Source: Rhodospirillales bacterium 70-18 (GTDB lineage Bacteria; Pseudomonadota; Alphaproteobacteria; Acetobacterales; Acetobacteraceae). From it: DNA of 38,533 nucleotides. The DNA lies in the NCBI GenBank assembly GCA_001899585.1, contig MKWE01000050.1:1-38533 (forward strand), written 5' to 3'. Positions within the stretch are counted from its first letter, which is position 1. The number at the start of each line of letters is the position of its first letter. Position numbers and translations under genes: made by a program. Of this stretch, positions 36,759-38,533 are shown piece by piece. The notes beneath the pieces were generated by a model. The model was not told the DNA's origin, made no database searches, and worked only from the letters and a program-made list of their open reading frames with translations.

Positions 36759-37436
36759 ATGTTCATCCTACGGGAAATGATCTCGTTCCTACCACCGTTG
36801 CTTGAGGGCGCCTGGATAACCATCATGGTGTCCGTCGTCGCCTATGTGCTGGCGCTTGCAGTCGGACTGATGTTCGGGCTTGCGAGGCTTTCGCAATTCT
36901 GGCCCGTGCGTTGGGCCGCTGCCGCCTACGTGCAGTTCTTTCGCGGTACGCCGTTGCTGCTGCAGCTATTCTTCATCTACTATGTGCTGCCGTATGGCGG
37001 CATCGTACTCACGCCCTTCGCCTCTGGCGTGATGGGCCTCACCATTAACTATAGCGCCTACATGGCCGAGGTATTCCGCTCCGGCATCCAGGCGATCCCG
37101 CGCGGGCAGTGGGTGGCGGCGCGATCCTTGGGTATGTCGCGCCGGCTGCTGATGCGTCGCATCATCTTGCCGCAGGCCATCCGGATCGTCATCCCCGCAT
37201 TGGGCAATTTCTTCGTTTCCATCTTCAAGGATTCGGCCCTGGTCTCGGTCATCACGATGCGCGACCTGATGTTCAGCGGCGAACTGCTGGCGTCCGCGAC
37301 GTTCAAGCACTTCGAGATATTCACCATGGTCGCCGTTATTTATTTCGTGATCAGTTATCCGATGGCGAAGCTGATGGAGTATGTCGAAGCTAGGCTTGAT
37401 ACCTCCCGCAGCCGGTTCGGGGGAAAGCCGGCCTGA
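36759..37436 (+). CDS. ABC transporter permease, amino acid type
   Basis: A 225-residue permease with about five membrane segments and the ATPase-docking loop VAARSLGMSRRLLMRRIILP. Only one permease gene is present in this operon, so it probably forms a homodimer, unlike the two-permease system at 18996-20346. About 100 bases separate it from the binding-protein gene. Confidence 0.9.
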   Translation: MFILREMISFLPPLLEGAWITIMVSVVAYVLALAVGLMFGLARLSQFWPVRWAAAAYVQFFRGTPLLLQLFFIYYVLPYGGIVLTPFASGVMGLTINYSAYMAEVFRSGIQAIPRGQWVAARSLGMSRRLLMRRIILPQAIRIVIPALGNFFVSIFKDSALVSVITMRDLMFSGELLASATFKHFEIFTMVAVIYFVISYPMAKLMEYVEARLDTSRSRFGGKPA

Positions 37437-37441
37437 TCAGC

Positions 37442-38494
37442 GTGCGCGACAGGGGCACAACAATCGCCCAGCGCCGTGCTGGGGTGACCCTGCGCGACGT
37501 CGCTGCCGCAGCAGGCGTGTCACCCATGACTGTCTCGAACGTCGTCAACGGTCGCATCGGCAAGATGGGCGAGGCGACGCGGTCGGCCGTCGAGCGGGAG
37601 ATCGCGCGGCTAGGTTACCGCCCCTATACCCAGGCGCGCAACCTACGCCGATCCGAACAGCTTACGATCGGCATGATCATCCTTGATGAAGCGCCGGCCT
37701 TTCTGACAGATCCGCTGAACACCACCATTGTCGCCGGGCTCAGCAACTATCTCAGCCAACGTGGCTACGGGCTGATGCTCCAGGGGGTGCATCCGGAGCG
37801 GTTTTCGGGGGCGATGCTGCTCCGGGCCATCCGCACCGACGGCATCTGCGCCATCCTCTCTGGCTCGGACGATCTGCGGCGCCATGCGGCCGAACGCTTG
37901 CTGGATCTGGGGCAACCCGTGGTGCTGTTCCAGGAGACGCTGCGCTTGCGCGACCCTAACCTGCTGGTGATCCGCCAGGACGACCGCGGCGGTGCCCGCC
38001 TGCTGGCAGCTGCGGTACTGGCCAAGGGAGCGCGCCGGCTGCTGATGCTAGTGCCCGATGTTGTCTGGCCCGCCATGGTTGAACGCACCCGGGGCGTGCA
38101 GGAAGCCATGCGTGTCGCCGACAGCCGCGCCAACCTACGCGTCGTGGCATGCCGGGAGAACGACTTCGACGACATCCAGCAGGTCTTGCGCCGGGACATT
38201 GAAACCGCCGGCCGCCCGGATGCCGTGTTGGCGGGCAACGACCAGATCGGCATCGCCGCGTTGCGGTTGCTGCAGGATCAAGGGCTTAACGTGCCGGACG
38301 ACATCATGGTTACCGGCTTCAACGCACTGAACTTCCGCCGCCACACCCAGCCTATGCTCACGACGATCCGTTCCCCGGTTTATGAGATGGGTGTACGCGG
38401 CGGGCAGGAACTGCTCGTCAAGCTCGAGGGCGGCCGGTTCAGCGGACGTGAGGTCATCTCCGAGGTCGAATTCGTCCCAGGCGGGTCCATCTGA
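37442..38494 (+). CDS. LacI-family transcriptional regulator
   Basis: A 350-residue repressor: HTH and hinge VTLRDVAAAAGVSPMTVSNV, VNGRIGKMGEATRSAVEREI, then a periplasmic-binding-like effector domain (GYGLMLQGVHPERF, GNDQIGIAALRLLQDQGLNV, DDIMVTGFNA). Start GTG 37442 is 5 bases after the permease stop. It probably binds the CG-centred dyad at 33478-33491 and senses the transported compound or a product. Confidence 0.92.
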   Translation: MRDRGTTIAQRRAGVTLRDVAAAAGVSPMTVSNVVNGRIGKMGEATRSAVEREIARLGYRPYTQARNLRRSEQLTIGMIILDEAPAFLTDPLNTTIVAGLSNYLSQRGYGLMLQGVHPERFSGAMLLRAIRTDGICAILSGSDDLRRHAAERLLDLGQPVVLFQETLRLRDPNLLVIRQDDRGGARLLAAAVLAKGARRLLMLVPDVVWPAMVERTRGVQEAMRVADSRANLRVVACRENDFDDIQQVLRRDIETAGRPDAVLAGNDQIGIAALRLLQDQGLNVPDDIMVTGFNALNFRRHTQPMLTTIRSPVYEMGVRGGQELLVKLEGGRFSGREVISEVEFVPGGSI

Positions 38495-38532
38495 TGGCAG
38501 TGTCAAAGCCCATGCAGGACAGCGCGATGTAG
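38494..38532 (+). other. 12-codon frame at the window edge
   Basis: An ATG overlapping the regulator stop (TGATG) opens MAVSKPMQDSAM and then TAG. It may be an upstream peptide or the start of a shifted downstream gene; the window ends here. Confidence 0.2.
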
Positions 38533-38533
38533 C

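Overview
The window is GC-rich alphaproteobacterial DNA. Dense ATGA overlaps, Tat-type signals on binding proteins, DUF2924/recombinase prophage genes and FNR/FixK-type boxes point to Rhodospirillales, perhaps Acetobacteraceae. The family-level placement is inference; no rRNA or housekeeping marker is present.

Region 1 (1-13.2 kb) is a stress and carbon-metabolism island. It holds a BON-domain gene, a broken proteasome-like Ntn-hydrolase gene, a 26-codon mini-ORF, an alpha/beta hydrolase, DUF2934 and Hsp20 genes, a divergent GroEL without GroES, a helix-hairpin-helix protein and a zinc alcohol dehydrogenase. These are followed by a tightly overlapping operon: acyl/acetyl-CoA synthetase, 2-oxoacid dehydrogenase E1 alpha, E1 beta, E2 and an acyl carrier protein. 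Four TTGAY-N4-RTCAR sites precede its main transcription units, suggesting one low-oxygen regulon that joins protein repair to acetyl-CoA and alcohol metabolism.

Region 2 (13.2-16.7 kb) is mobile-element wreckage. IS5 and ISAs1 transposase fragments run into an open frame that fuses a serine recombinase N-terminus to the catalytic half of a DUF1156 DNA methyltransferase. DUF2924, the 3' end of a VapE-like helicase gene, a striking inverted array of GGGTCCGGGT units and two coupled small genes follow.

Region 3 (16.7-21.6 kb) has the tail of an SDR gene and an intact operon: Tat-dependent binding protein, ABC ATPase, two permeases and an FAD-dependent oxidase, probably for uptake and oxidation of an amino acid or amine. 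A second VapE 3' fragment closes this segment.

Region 4 (21.6-33.4 kb) is a decayed prophage and toxin-antitoxin zone. It contains TacAT-, ParDE-, BrnTA- (toxin broken) and HigBA-type modules, an orphan antitoxin, a terminase small subunit, a methyltransferase fragment, dabB/dabA remnants, a lone CRISPR-like repeat and IS1182/IS6 relics. An apparently intact photolyase operon (DUF3429, SDR, DUF2256, FeS-type photolyase) sits inside it.

Region 5 (33.4-38.5 kb) is a second intact uptake operon: class III aminotransferase, ABC ATPase, Tat-dependent binding protein, permease and a LacI-family regulator. It has a recognisable promoter with a LacI-like operator at the expected start of transcription.
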